DNA from: Owenia fusiformis
Taxonomy: Eukaryota; Annelida; Polychaeta; Sabellida; Oweniidae
Reading direction: 5' to 3'
Length of the DNA: 64,000 nt
Assembly: GCA_903813345.2 (NCBI GenBank)
Contig: CAIIXF020000007.1
Location: forward strand, 16,906,714 to 16,970,713
Shown: in pieces, positions 39,601-49,196 of the stretch
How positions within the stretch are numbered: the first letter of the stretch is position 1
Layout of the letters: each line of letters starts with the position of its first letter
Notes under the pieces: model-generated
Databases searched by the model: none
What the model was told of the DNA's origin: nothing
Seen by the model: only the letters and a program-made list of their open reading frames with translations
Position numbers and translations under genes: made by a program

Positions 39601-42600
39601 ATCTGGCTGAATGGTTTATATGCTTGATTTCAGGTTTTAAGTATCTGACTGAATGGTTTATATGCTTGATTTCAGGTTTTAAGTATCTGAATGAATGGTT
39701 TATATGCTTGATTTCAGGTTTTAAGTATCTGACTGAATGGTTTATATGCTTGATTTCAGATTTTAAGTATCTGACTGAATGGTTTATATGCTTGGTTTCA
39801 GATTTTAAGTATCTGACTGAATGGTTTATATGCTTGATTTCAGGTTTTAAGTATCTGACTGAATGGTTTATATGCTTGATTTCAGATTTTAAGTATCTGA
39901 CTGAATGGTTTATATGCTTGATTTCAGATTTTAAGTATCTGAGTGAATGGTTTATATGCTTGATTTCAGGTTTCATTCCAGCAACAGGTCTCAATCGGAA
40001 TACCAGTAGAGGCCAGCAGTTCTTTTTGAAGTATATTCTAGGGGGTATCCTAAGACCCATTGTGAAGTTCCCAAAAACAGTTAAGCATGGCGCTGACTGT
40101 CTCTGTGACTTAATAGCTGGTGAAACTGTTAAAGGTAATGCCTGCTGAGTTTTAGTTTGTCATTAAAGAGTATCAGAGCATAAGAGCATAAACCAAGAGA
40201 TGCAATATTTAAAACAGAACATATTGAGGATATAAAAAGCATTTACGCGGCATTTATCTTTGCTCTAGCCAGTTCAGATTTTGATGGTGACAGCGTTGTT
40301 TTTCATGTGACTGCTATTTGGTGTCAGCTCTCAACATATGTAACAAGTATTTACAAGCATATGGTGACATTTTTCTATGTGAAAAACTATGCCAAAACAC
40401 TTAACAATACTCTTCGTTTGCGGATTGCATATCTTAAAAATAAAAGGCTATATAAATGTGCTAAATGACAAGTGCATAATGTTTGTAGGTGTGACTGGAA
40501 AATACTTTGATGAAACAAAGGAAGGTGAGTCATCTGCAGAATCTAAAGATGAGGAGAAGCAGAAAAGATTGTGGGAGGTCAGCGGTGGACTTCTAAAGGT
40601 AGGAAATATTGCAGTCTCGATATTTTATAAATGTACAATGAAAATACAGGGTGACCGGAAAAAAAGGAGACCATTGAAATAGGCAATATCTCCTAAAATA
40701 GACTAGTGACATCAATGAAATTTTGCATACATCAGGACAGTTCTATGGAAATTTGTTCCTGAAAGTGTCAATACAAGCAGTCAACTGGTTCAGGAGCTAT
40801 GATCATTTACATAACATGCTCCAAATAGGCGCAATTGAGACCAACGCAGAGCTGGATACATTTGGCAAATACCCTTACATATTCCGACCTTGTTATGGGA
40901 TTACATTTAGCATTTATTGCCACCTTTAGGTCAGCAATTGTCTCAGGATTGTTTTGGTACACATTGTCTTTCAAATTGCCCCACAAAAAGAAATCAGGTG
41001 GATTCAAATTTGAGGTGTATGGAGACGAAGCTTATCTGACCTATGGCTTCTGACTCAGTGGTCCCACTCAGTTACAGTATCATCCTAAGGAGGTTTTGGG
41101 CAGCCCTTGGTTTCCATATGGGATTTAATTGTGCAATATAGTGGTTTTAGTAACATGGCACTATGCCCAATACCTAAAGTGACTCTTAAGATTGGGTAAA
41201 TCAGCACTTTGGCAACAGGATGATGAACCACATGTCAGATAACCCTTCATTGCCATTACAGCCTAGACTTGAATCCTGCTGATTTCTTTTTGTATGGATA
41301 TTTGAAAGACAATCTATACCAAAACAATCCTCAGACTATTGTTGACCTAAAGAAGGCAATCACTGCTATATGTAATGCCATAATAATGCCATAGAGGGCA
41401 GAACATGTAAGGGTAGTTTGCCATATGAATCCAACTCTGCGTTGGTCTCAATTGTGCCTATTTGGAGCATGTTATGTAAATGATCATAGCTCCTGAACCA
41501 GTTGAATGCTTGTATTGAAACCTTCAGTAACAAAGGACGATTCTCGGTTTGGAGAACGAAGTTCATCAATCTAAATGAGCATTATCCCTGCTTCGGACAA
41601 ATTTGATTTTTTTACATAATATAGATTTGAATGTCCTCTTTTGAATAGTCATAATTTAATTTGGGTAATATTTCTAGATTTTTCGCAAAAAAATATTAGC
41701 GCAGTACACTGATGAACTTCTTTCCCCAAATCGAGACTTGTATTTTATTGAATCGGTCTAATTGAGCGTTATCCCTGCTTCAGACCAATTTGTTATTTTT
41801 ACATCTTGTAGATTTAAATGTCCTGTTTTGAATATTCATAGTTTAATTTGGGTAATATTTCTATATTTTTCATGAAAAAAATTATTAGCCCAGGAGACTG
41901 TTCTCCAAACCGAGAATCGTCCTTTCCATATAACTGTTCCAGTGTGTGCAAAATTTCATTGATGGCACTTGTCTAGTTTAGGAGAAATTGATTACTTCAA
42001 TGGTCTCCTTTTTTTCCGGTCACCCTGTATTTATTACAAAATGTCTAGAGATATAAGTGTAATGCCTAAATGATTGTATGACCTAAAGATTGCCAAATGA
42101 GGGGTTTCTTTCACGGCCTGGCCAATGCTATGATGTAGTTCAAACATGTACTTAATTTCAAATGAACCGCTCAAAAAAGTAATTGATTTTTATTGATCTT
42201 TCATAAGTAAAAACAAAATGTACTTTTTATTATTATTTTACTTTATTATTTATTTTAAAATTTTTGATTATTACATCATCCCCAAAAAATAATTATACTT
42301 CCATTTTGTTGATATTAAGATGACCTTTCCCCTTAAGGGGGAGGGGCAAACTCCTTCAACAGATTTGAGTGTTAAACATTTATAGGATATCCTATGATTT
42401 TGAGGAATATCATTTTTATCTACGAGGTGATATTGATATCTGCACAAGAGAGCAAAGCGAACGGGTGCATATATCAATATCACAGAGTAGATTAAAATGA
42501 TATTCTGAAAAAAAATCATAAGATGTTCTTATCTTATTATCCTACACTTACAAGAAGTGTACTAAATGTATAATAGCATTGCAAAATGAATTTCATTGCC

Positions 42601-43836
42601 AAATAGAGTCAATTTGGCAGGAAATCAACAAGCGGAGTATATCATCACAATATCCTCCGTGTATTGGGTTTTCCGGAGTATATCGTCACAATATCCTCCG
42701 CCCAGAGTATATCATCATTCATCATGATATCCTCCAGTTATTCATTTTGCCAATAAATATCAAATTTATTTTTTAATGTTATTATACATTTAGTTCACTA
42801 AGTGTAGGATAAAAAGAATTATCTACCATATTCGTGCTTTAGGAATAGCCACCATGGGTCTTTCTAGCATAAAAATGTATTAAATGATGAGCACCAGGTG
42901 CCACTTCTCACTCTATTTGTATTTCAGATGGAAGGATTTGAGCCAATTGAGCTGAAGAAACCAGAGGAGCCCCCAGTAGAGGAGCCTGCAGCAGAGACTA
43001 AGGCTGAGGAGGCCCCTGCTGATGGTGAGACTAAAGAGGAGACTAAAGAGACAGCCGAGGAAAAGAAAGAGGAAGGTTGGTTTACATAAAACTTTTGTAT
43101 GTGCTTGATAAACAACTCATTTTTCTTTACTAGGCCTTCACATAAACTTGAAGTTGAATGAAGTTAAGACAGGAAGAAGTTAAAGAATCGCTGAAGGTGT
43201 CACTCCGGTAAATACCACTTCCGGGTAGGACAGTGTTTTTTAATACTTTAAAAACGAAGCCATGCCAACTTCAATGGTGTGTATAGTAGGTTTAAGTGTA
43301 TGCAATGTGGCCATTTGAGGTATGTATGTAAAGCTGAGGCCAAGTACTTTCTAAATGTGCCATTTTAAGAAAAAAAATCGCAAGAATATAGTCCCATAAA
43401 CTGGAACTACTTTATTCGTTAATTTTCATAGGTGAAGCAGGGATTTTACCTGAAAATGAGTCCCTATGTTGGCGTAGTGATATATAAAAATCGAGACGCA
43501 AACCCTATGTTAAATATAGTGTCAAGATGAAGGTTATGTACAGGGGAACGCAGAAATATAGTCATTGTATGGGCTAGTTCGTTCGAAAATGGCGATATGT
43601 ACCCCAGAACTTGAATTTTGTGATTTTTTTCAATATTTTTCAATGATTTACAGGAGTGACACCTGAAGGAAATTTCAGTCAAATCAATTAAAAAGGATGT
43701 ACAGTTATTTCAAATTGTTTCAGGTGAAACTACAAAAGAGGATGAGGATTCAAAACCAAAAGAGGATAGTAAACCTAGTGAGGAAGTGAAGGAATCTGAG
43801 GAGAAATCTTCAGAAGATAAGAAAGAAGAAAAGTAA
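27684..43836 (+). CDS. Short-chain dehydrogenase/reductase, retinol-dehydrogenase-like, with acidic tail
   Basis: Nine exons: 27684-27790, 32505-32706, 36149-36320, 36910-37038, 38554-38715, 39970-40134, 40489-40598, 42928-43075, 43724-43836. All borders are GT/AG and phases agree; the lengths total 1308 nt, or 435 aa. A Pro/Glu/Lys-rich leader of about 42 aa precedes a classical SDR fold: TGANSGIG at 52-59 (cofactor binding), LVNNAG at 129-134, IASS near 188-191 (catalytic Ser), and YKDSK at 227-231 (catalytic Tyr and Lys). NPG at 256-258 and TGLNRN follow, as in RDH/protochlorophyllide-reductase-like enzymes. It probably oxidises or reduces a lipid or retinoid with NAD(P)H; the substrate cannot be read from sequence. 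Residues 350-435 are an unusual Lys/Glu/Pro-rich low-complexity tail from the last two exons. No membrane helix is evident. Intron 5 ends in a 42-bp acceptor array. AATAAA signals lie at 44201 and 46872. Confidence 0.93.
28899..29846. mobile_element. Possible TIR element enclosing another element (SDR intron 1)
   Basis: TGTACAGGGAAACCTC on the left and GCAGGTTTTATTGTACA on the right could be diverged inverted ends of the family seen at 6-170. The match is weak and the boundaries are tentative. The inner element at 29277-29780 is better supported. Confidence 0.3.
29277..29780. mobile_element. TIR element rich in TTCGCGAA words (SDR intron 1)
   Basis: The ends TACTGTACTCC and GGAGTACAGTA are perfect inverted repeats. 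Next to them are many CGCGAA/TTCGCG words (for example TTCGCGAATGTAG and AGCCGCGAACTCGC), unusual for this CpG-poor DNA. There is no coding capacity. Confidence 0.75.
29996..30240 (+). mobile_element. Interspersed repeat, short copy (SDR intron 1)
   Basis: It begins GGTTATCCCACCGAACGAAG and ends near GGGATTTGCTACTCTGTGGA. Both ends, the TCCGTTCGTCTGTTTGTCC block and the CTCAAATACTGG block match the reverse complement of 51098-51868. It is an internally shortened member of that family. Confidence 0.65.
34336..34620. repeat. Degenerate 33-bp tandem repeat (SDR intron 2)
   Basis: About seven diverged copies of a unit starting GGTTGTTTCAATGCTTGA; two adjacent copies are exactly 33 bp and others are longer. 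This is old minisatellite sequence in an intron. Confidence 0.6.
34652..35350. mobile_element. TIR element of about 0.7 kb, copy 1
   Basis: The ends TACTGTATAACATG and CATGTTATACAGTA are perfect 14-bp inverted repeats. It is nearly identical along its whole length to 60501-61194. The interior has the word ATTGCCGATTGCCGAATG and the duplicated AAAAGTTTTTAATCC. No transposase was recognised, so this is a recent MITE family. Confidence 0.9.
37233..38385. mobile_element. TIR element with GCGCGCAGTTTG words (SDR intron 4)
   Basis: Left TGCCCATGTCAAGCTGCGCG and right GCATGCTGCTTGACATGGGC are inverted. Subterminal copies of GCGCGCAGTTTG, CAAACTGCGTGCC and GCAAGCAGTTTGG recur in both orientations. 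The 128-codon minus-strand frame inside (37840-38226) resembles nothing I know. It is probably non-autonomous. Confidence 0.75.
39289..39969 (+). repeat. 42-bp tandem array of 3' splice-site modules at the end of SDR intron 5
   Basis: Sixteen AG sites, each in the context GATTTCAG (one is GGTTTCAG), recur at exactly 42 bp from 39331 to 39961 without any insertion or deletion. The last one is the acceptor of exon 6. A typical unit holds a branch-point-like CTGAC about 27 bases before the next AG, then TATGCTTGATTTCAG. The frame that continues into exon 6 is open from 39414 onward and reads the 14-residue unit [18 protein letters not shown] in the second unit closes the first two. The opposite strand is also open because 42 is a multiple of three. 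Confidence 0.95.
40807..41007 (-). pseudogene. Mariner-type transposase C-terminal fragment, minus copy
   Basis: The frame contains [15 protein letters not shown], the motif around the last catalytic acidic residue of Tc1/mariner-type transposases (usual form DLNPxDFFLWG), then [12 protein letters not shown] and a tail ending LEHVM. The catalytic core upstream is missing, so it cannot be functional. It forms the left arm of the foldback. Confidence 0.8.
41262..41400 (+). pseudogene. Mariner-type transposase C-terminal fragment, plus copy
   Basis: This is the mirror of the minus-strand fragment: [18 protein letters not shown] and [12 protein letters not shown] are readable before an in-frame stop near 41393. 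The Trp of FLWG is replaced by Tyr. It forms the right arm of the foldback. Confidence 0.75.
41535..41922. mobile_element. Short TIR element, copy 2, nested in the mariner-like foldback
   Basis: Perfect 23-bp ends starting GGACGATTCTCGGTTTGG and closing CCAAACCGAGAATCGTCC. Removing it restores the sequence of the left foldback arm at AACAAA|TTTCCATA, so the insertion point is exact. The interior matches 9005-9371 in reverse. Confidence 0.88.
42538..42811. mobile_element. Small TIR element (SDR intron 7)
   Basis: TATCCTACACTTACAAGAAG and its near-complement ending AAGTGTAGGATA enclose 274 bp. The ends also share ACTAAATGTATAATA and TATTATACATTTAGT. The centre repeats GAGTATATC(A/G)TCACAATATCCTCC-like words. 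Confidence 0.8.
43192..43669. mobile_element. Small TIR element (SDR intron 8)
   Basis: CTGAAGGTGTCACTCCGGTA on the left pairs with TTACAGGAGTGACACCTGAAG on the right over about 17 bases. It fills most of the 648-bp intron. No reading frame was recognised. Confidence 0.65.
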
Positions 43837-44793
43837 GGTACGATGTGATGTGTGATTAGAGTGCCACCTATTGTGTGATGTGATAACTGCACAGACACTA
43901 GTGACACCTATCATTAATCACCAGAATTAAGTTAAGATGAAGCCTCCCGAAATTATATGATGTAAAGTATTGTAATGTTCACTATGTAAGGAGAAAGGGA
44001 GAATGATGGAATAAGATGATGATAAGAGCATCACAAAATATGCTGAAAGGAACTCCCCATAAAACTGCAGAAATTATCAAGAAAGGAATGCAAGCATCTT
44101 GCCTTCTTCTACTTCTGTATATAATTAGGCTTAGTAATTCAATAGAAATAATCAAGCAAGGAACTCAATGCCTTATTTGGAATTCTTCAATATAGATAGT
44201 AATAAAAAGGTGCTGGTGGTACTTGGAAAAGATAAAAAGTTGGAACACACTTGCTTAAGTATACCATATATGAATGTATTGGTGATGCAAAACGCATTGT
44301 AGAAGTTGTTCCATGTACTGGTGCATATAATCTATATGTTGAAACATTATCATCAGCTGAGTATCAGCCGTCTTGTGCAATTCACTGCCATGTTTCTATG
44401 GAAACAGTTTTACTTGATGTTTGGATATATGATGTTAAAATTTCAATGATCAAATATAGATGTGCATTTTGCATTTGATTTATTTTATCCTAAAATTTAT
44501 ATGATATTGATGTATTCTATTGTAAATTCAGGAAGTTCCCCAGTAGTGTTAATGGAACTATGAGAAAATTATCCCAAACTGTGCCATTTTCAACTGTTTT
44601 CTGGGTCCTGTATATTTTCTTGTCAATGTCATGAGTAACTGGTGTATCTGCTTTGTACAGTACTAATTGATTCTAATACTATAAGTATAATGTTTTATGT
44701 TTATATATACATATTAAATATATATAAGTATTATATATGTGGGCAGATGGGTCTGTACTTGTTTATTCAATGAAGCTTGTTGGGGAACCTTAA

Positions 44794-45060
44794 TACTGTA
44801 AATTGCCTTGATTTGACGCCCCTTTTAAATTGGAGTATTTGGCCTTTTCAGTGTTACCTTGCACCAAAAATCTTTGGTGAAAATCGTGATTGAAACATGG
44901 ATAAAATTTCAATTTTAAACTATTTCCAAAGTCCCTGCTGATTTAGATAGCACAATCTGATACCAAGAAAGATAAAATTGCATTATCCATGGCGAGTTGT
45001 GAAGTGAATAATAGGATTGATGCAAAATTAAATAGGGCCAAATTAATGCAATTTACAGTA
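44794..45060. mobile_element. Small TIR element
   Basis: TACTGTAAATTGCCTTGATT and the complement of AATTAATGCAATTTACAGTA form inverted ends around 267 bp of non-coding sequence. Confidence 0.7.
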
Positions 45061-47093
45061 ATCTGACTGTATATTTTCTGAATCATAAGATGAATTAGAT
45101 AGTGTTTTCTGATATAGACCAGTAAATGCTAAAAGCAGACATAGAGCATTAGATAGAATTGAACAGACACATTAGTTCAGCATAGGAGGCATAATCTGAA
45201 TGATTTAAAAAAGAATCTGACTGAATCAATGCTAGTATTAGATAGGTGTTGTTTAGCAGCAAGTGCATAATATTTTGTCAGTCATTAGTGCAATGCACAA
45301 GATGACATTGAGGTTTATAAAATTAGTTTGATATTTTTATTAATTAGGTTGATATATTTTCTATAATTTGTTCCTTTACTTGCTCACAGAATACCTCTTT
45401 CCAATATTTTGAATTCTTCAAGTATTCTGTTCTTTGATTCAATAAATCTCATCTTCCAGGTTTTTGATTTTGACACTTGTGACACATTTCTTTTCGATCA
45501 CGCAAAATTAACAGTTGTTTGATTTGGTACTTTTCTACAGCATATTGTATTGATTATTCCTTTAAGAGATGAGTTCAATAAATGAGACAAGATTTCGCAT
45601 TTTATCTCCAATTCCAGAGGATTGAAAGCTTGTCTCCTTATTGATCTCAGCTTGTCTGGTTTGTTGATCAAAAATCATTCACAATTCTGCCATGTTCTAC
45701 ATGTATCTTTACATGTATTGGTAAACTTCTGTAGATTTTATTAATGAAATGTGTTCTTATTTTGCTCTTCCATTTAGATTTATATAAATTGATTATAATT
45801 GGCTACCATAGGTATATTTTGTTTATTGGCTTAAACAACTATTTATTATGACAAATGTAATCAACATTTATAACAATTTATTTGTACTATTTTATATTTT
45901 TATTATGCATGTACATGTATGTGAGTAAATTGTTCTTGACAGATCACCAGGTATGGCTGCCAATCCAGACAGTAGATCATCATCGGAGGTCTGTGATATA
46001 TCTTGAACAGTTAAATTAGGACGGTTTTTAAAACTGATCATTAGTAAATAGATGTATTTCTGATGAATGTGGTTATGTATACAAATGGGAATTACATGTT
46101 TGTGGTAATTTATTAACATCATGGTTCATAGAATTGATATATCATGTAGAAGTATAACAGTGTAGCATTTAACCTGGTAGAATTTGAAAATTATTATTTT
46201 GTTATTTTGCCTTTTTTATTATGTTCCTCATCAGTATTATGAAATATATCATATTATATCAAAGTTGTATGCCAGTATGTTATAGATGATATTTTAGATG
46301 AAGGAAGTTAATGTTTTATATTATCTGTAGCCACATACATTGGTAGTAGCCACAACTGATTATACCACAGCCCACAGTTTGGTCAGGGCACAGTGGCGGA
46401 TACTACCCATGAAATCTACAGTTAATGCAAAATATAGCTGCATACACCATTGTAAAAGGACGACAAATGATGTTAAGCAGTCCTCTAAAATGTTGTCACT
46501 CAAAAATGTTTATATCAAGTTATATGGCTTGTCTACGCAATTTTTTGCTGAAATATGATTTCTATTAATGCATTATATATTGTATTTGTTCTTAATTTGG
46601 CATCCACTTTAATTTGACAGATTTGAAACAGATTCGAAAATTAATCAAATTTAATCTTCATCAGATCTACCATTGTTTACCTTCATGTCTTCTATACATT
46701 AGATTCTAATGAGATAAAACGAGACAAAATAGCTGATAAAATACAAAATCAAAATTAGATACGTTTTTTCAATAGTTAAGCATTTATAAATCTAACCAAT
46801 ATTTACAAAATGTTATATTTATATGTGATATACATGTACTTGTTTTGTATTCATTTATTATAAATCTCATGAATAAAGATTGTATATACGATATCAAATT
46901 AACTTATAACATGTCATGTTTTTTATTTATCTTATTTTAAATTAGCATTATGTGAGAGGAAAGTTAAACTTTGGGATCTTTTGTTGCAGCTTTACCTCGT
47001 AGTGTAATAATCAAAATTTGTTTACCTAATAATGTAATCATTTATTGATGACCTTGCAATTTAGGGTGTCACACACATCTGCACATCCATTAC

Positions 47094-47308
47094 ACAGGTC
47101 GGTAGCCAGGATTTTCCAAGGGGCGTTCACTTTTTGGAAAATTCCAGGGGGGTTCACTTTTCACTTATGACAATTTTGGTCCAAAAATAGCCTAAATCAC
47201 TTAAAAAGTGCTCAGAATGGTGAAAAAACTGTATGATTTTGAAAGAATTTTTGGCCAGGGGGAGGGGGTTCGCTTGAACCCACTGAACACCCCTGGCTAC
47301 GGCCCTGT
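47094..47308. mobile_element. Short TIR element, second member of the 9691-9806 family
   Basis: ACAGGTCGGTAGCCAGG and CCTGGCTACGGCCCTGT are the inverted ends. Inside are two GGTTCACTTTT-like words and GGGGGTTCGCTTGAACCC. It is longer than the copy at 9691. Confidence 0.7.
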
Positions 47309-48582
47309 TACAGTACTGTAAGTAAGAGCTATTTTGTCTTGCCAGCGTTAGTTGAGAAAATATGTTGTATTGAAAAAAATCCAACTCTAATGGCAGTGCC
47401 AGTCTTCAACATATCACTGCAATGGGAAAAGTATTTGTTAATGTTATATCTCAACAGACAGACTCCACAGTTGATTTTATCTGATTAAAAAGAGGTTTTA
47501 TATGAAGGTTTCTTGAGAAGATGTTATCAGTTGGTGTTTAAGATTGTTATCATGCGAATAATCAATTAAATCAACAAGGTCCACGATGATAGCCTTTCGA
47601 TATTCTGAATAATTTCCCTGTTAAGTAGACACATTAACCATTATTTAGGTCAAAAGTTGGATTGGCTTTGTTAGTTTCAAACTAAGAACTTACAGATGGA
47701 TGCAACTTGAAAATATCTCTCATGAACTACATTTGGTGAGTTAATAAAACCTATAAAATTTTCAATAAGATAACCATAAAATCAACTGGTGACTCTTTAT
47801 TGGCATATAAGAAATACTAGTCTTACCCTCTATATCAATGGTTATGGTCATCAAATAGTTCTGTTACATTATCTATTCCGTTTTCATTTATTCTGACACA
47901 ATGTTGATTTATGTATGAATTTTTTCTCAGAATTGATGCATCATAGATCAATAAACCATTGAAGTCTCGCCTAATATATTTACTTTTAGATTCAGTAGTT
48001 ATTGAAATCACAGGTTGAAATCCTGTGATAAGGACTGATGTGAAAATGTCAGTTCAACCTTATTTTGAGTTAATATAATTAATACCATTCAAGTCCACAA
48101 TACCATAAGCATACCTAATAAATATAGCAGCCTCTGGATTCTTATGATTCTTATTTAAATAAAAGAGATATTGTTTGATGTATTAATATTTATTCCTCAT
48201 TAATTAGTACTGCAAAGGATAACAAAGTTTGCCAATATGCACTGGCTAACAAAGCCTGAAACTAATAGTGCAATAACATTTTGGCAATAAAATTGTTTAC
48301 TGTGGCTAGAAAGGTATTTTATAAAGAAGCCAAAGGAGTATATGCTCTGAGAAGTATGTAGTGTTCACTAGTTACACCATTCAGTTTAACGTCCTGTCAA
48401 AGGGCCAAATTTTGGTCTTAAGTCAATTCCATCTTTTGTGAATGAGCTTCTATGGAATTGCATATCTTAGCAAAATTCAGGTAACAATATTGGAAAAATA
48501 AGATTCAGTCTTCCATAAAAGTGATCATATCATGATGTTATGTAAATGGCAACCCCTATGAAAGATTCCTCTGTCAAGTGAT

Positions 48583-49196
48583 CAGATTGGAAGGAGTAGC
48601 AAATTCATCAATTGACAGTTTTGTGAATCCTGCGGAAGATCCTCCAATTATGTGGGCGGACGTAATATATATAAAGGAGTAGCAAATTCATCAATTTGTG
48701 CAAATCCTATTGAAGATCCTCCTGTAAAGTGGACGGGGTTAAAGGAGTAGCAGGCTGATTGATTGACAGTCTTGTGAATCCTATTGAAGATCCTCCTGTT
48801 AAGTGGGCGGGGTTAAAGGAGTAACAGCCTCATTGATTGACAGTCTTGTGAATCCTATTGAAGATCCTCCTGTTAAGTGGGCGGGGTTAAAGGAGTAGCT
48901 GGATCATTGATTGACAGTTGTGCAAATCCTATGGATTTTAAAGGAGTAGCAGGCTCATTGAATGACAGTTTTGTGAATCCTATGGAAGATCGTCCTGTTA
49001 AATGGGCAGGGTTAAAGGAGTAGCAAACTCATTGATCGACAGTTGTGCAAATTCTATGGAAGATCCTCCTATTGATGAGGTAAAATGAGTAGCAGGCTCA
49101 TTGATTGACAGTTGTGCGAATCCTATGGAAGATCCTCCTGTTAAGTGGGTGGGGTTAAAGGAGTAGCAGGCTCATTGATTGAAAGTTGTGCAAATC
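48583..49196 (-). repeat. Tandem array derived from the last coding segment of OXSR1
   Basis: About nine copies of a unit of about 73 bp, including a truncated copy near 48889-48938. The copy at 49141-49196 is the actual end of the OXSR1 reading frame. Read on the minus strand, the best copies still show [14 protein letters not shown] followed by TAA. Non-coding copies continue with AGGAGGATCTTC, which is absent from the exon copy's upstream side. Confidence 0.92.

Larger units (their letters stand above)
40647..42027. mobile_element. Mariner-like foldback element flanked by TA
   Basis: The ends CAGGGTGACCGGAAAAAAAG and its complement are flanked by TA on both sides, the Tc1/mariner target signature. 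Both arms carry the same transposase 3' piece in opposite orientation. On the minus strand (about 40807-41007) is [20 protein letters not shown]; on the plus strand (from about 41262) is [20 protein letters not shown], interrupted by a stop. No catalytic N-terminal part remains, so the element is dead and non-autonomous. The right arm was later interrupted by 41535-41922. It lies in SDR intron 7. Confidence 0.88.
43837..49140. other. 3' flank of the SDR gene and convergent 3' flank of OXSR1
   Basis: The two genes converge here. It holds likely SDR 3' UTR (AATAAA at 44201 and 46872, either of which could end the transcript), two small TIR elements (44794-45060 and 47094-47308), and the OXSR1 tail-repeat array at the right end. 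No additional coding exon was recognised. Confidence 0.55.

Noticed and set aside
39299-40060. 253-codon minus-strand frame of [14 protein letters not shown] repeats
   Set aside because: It is the complement of the 42-bp acceptor array. A period divisible by three keeps frames open on both strands, and it runs through SDR exon 6.
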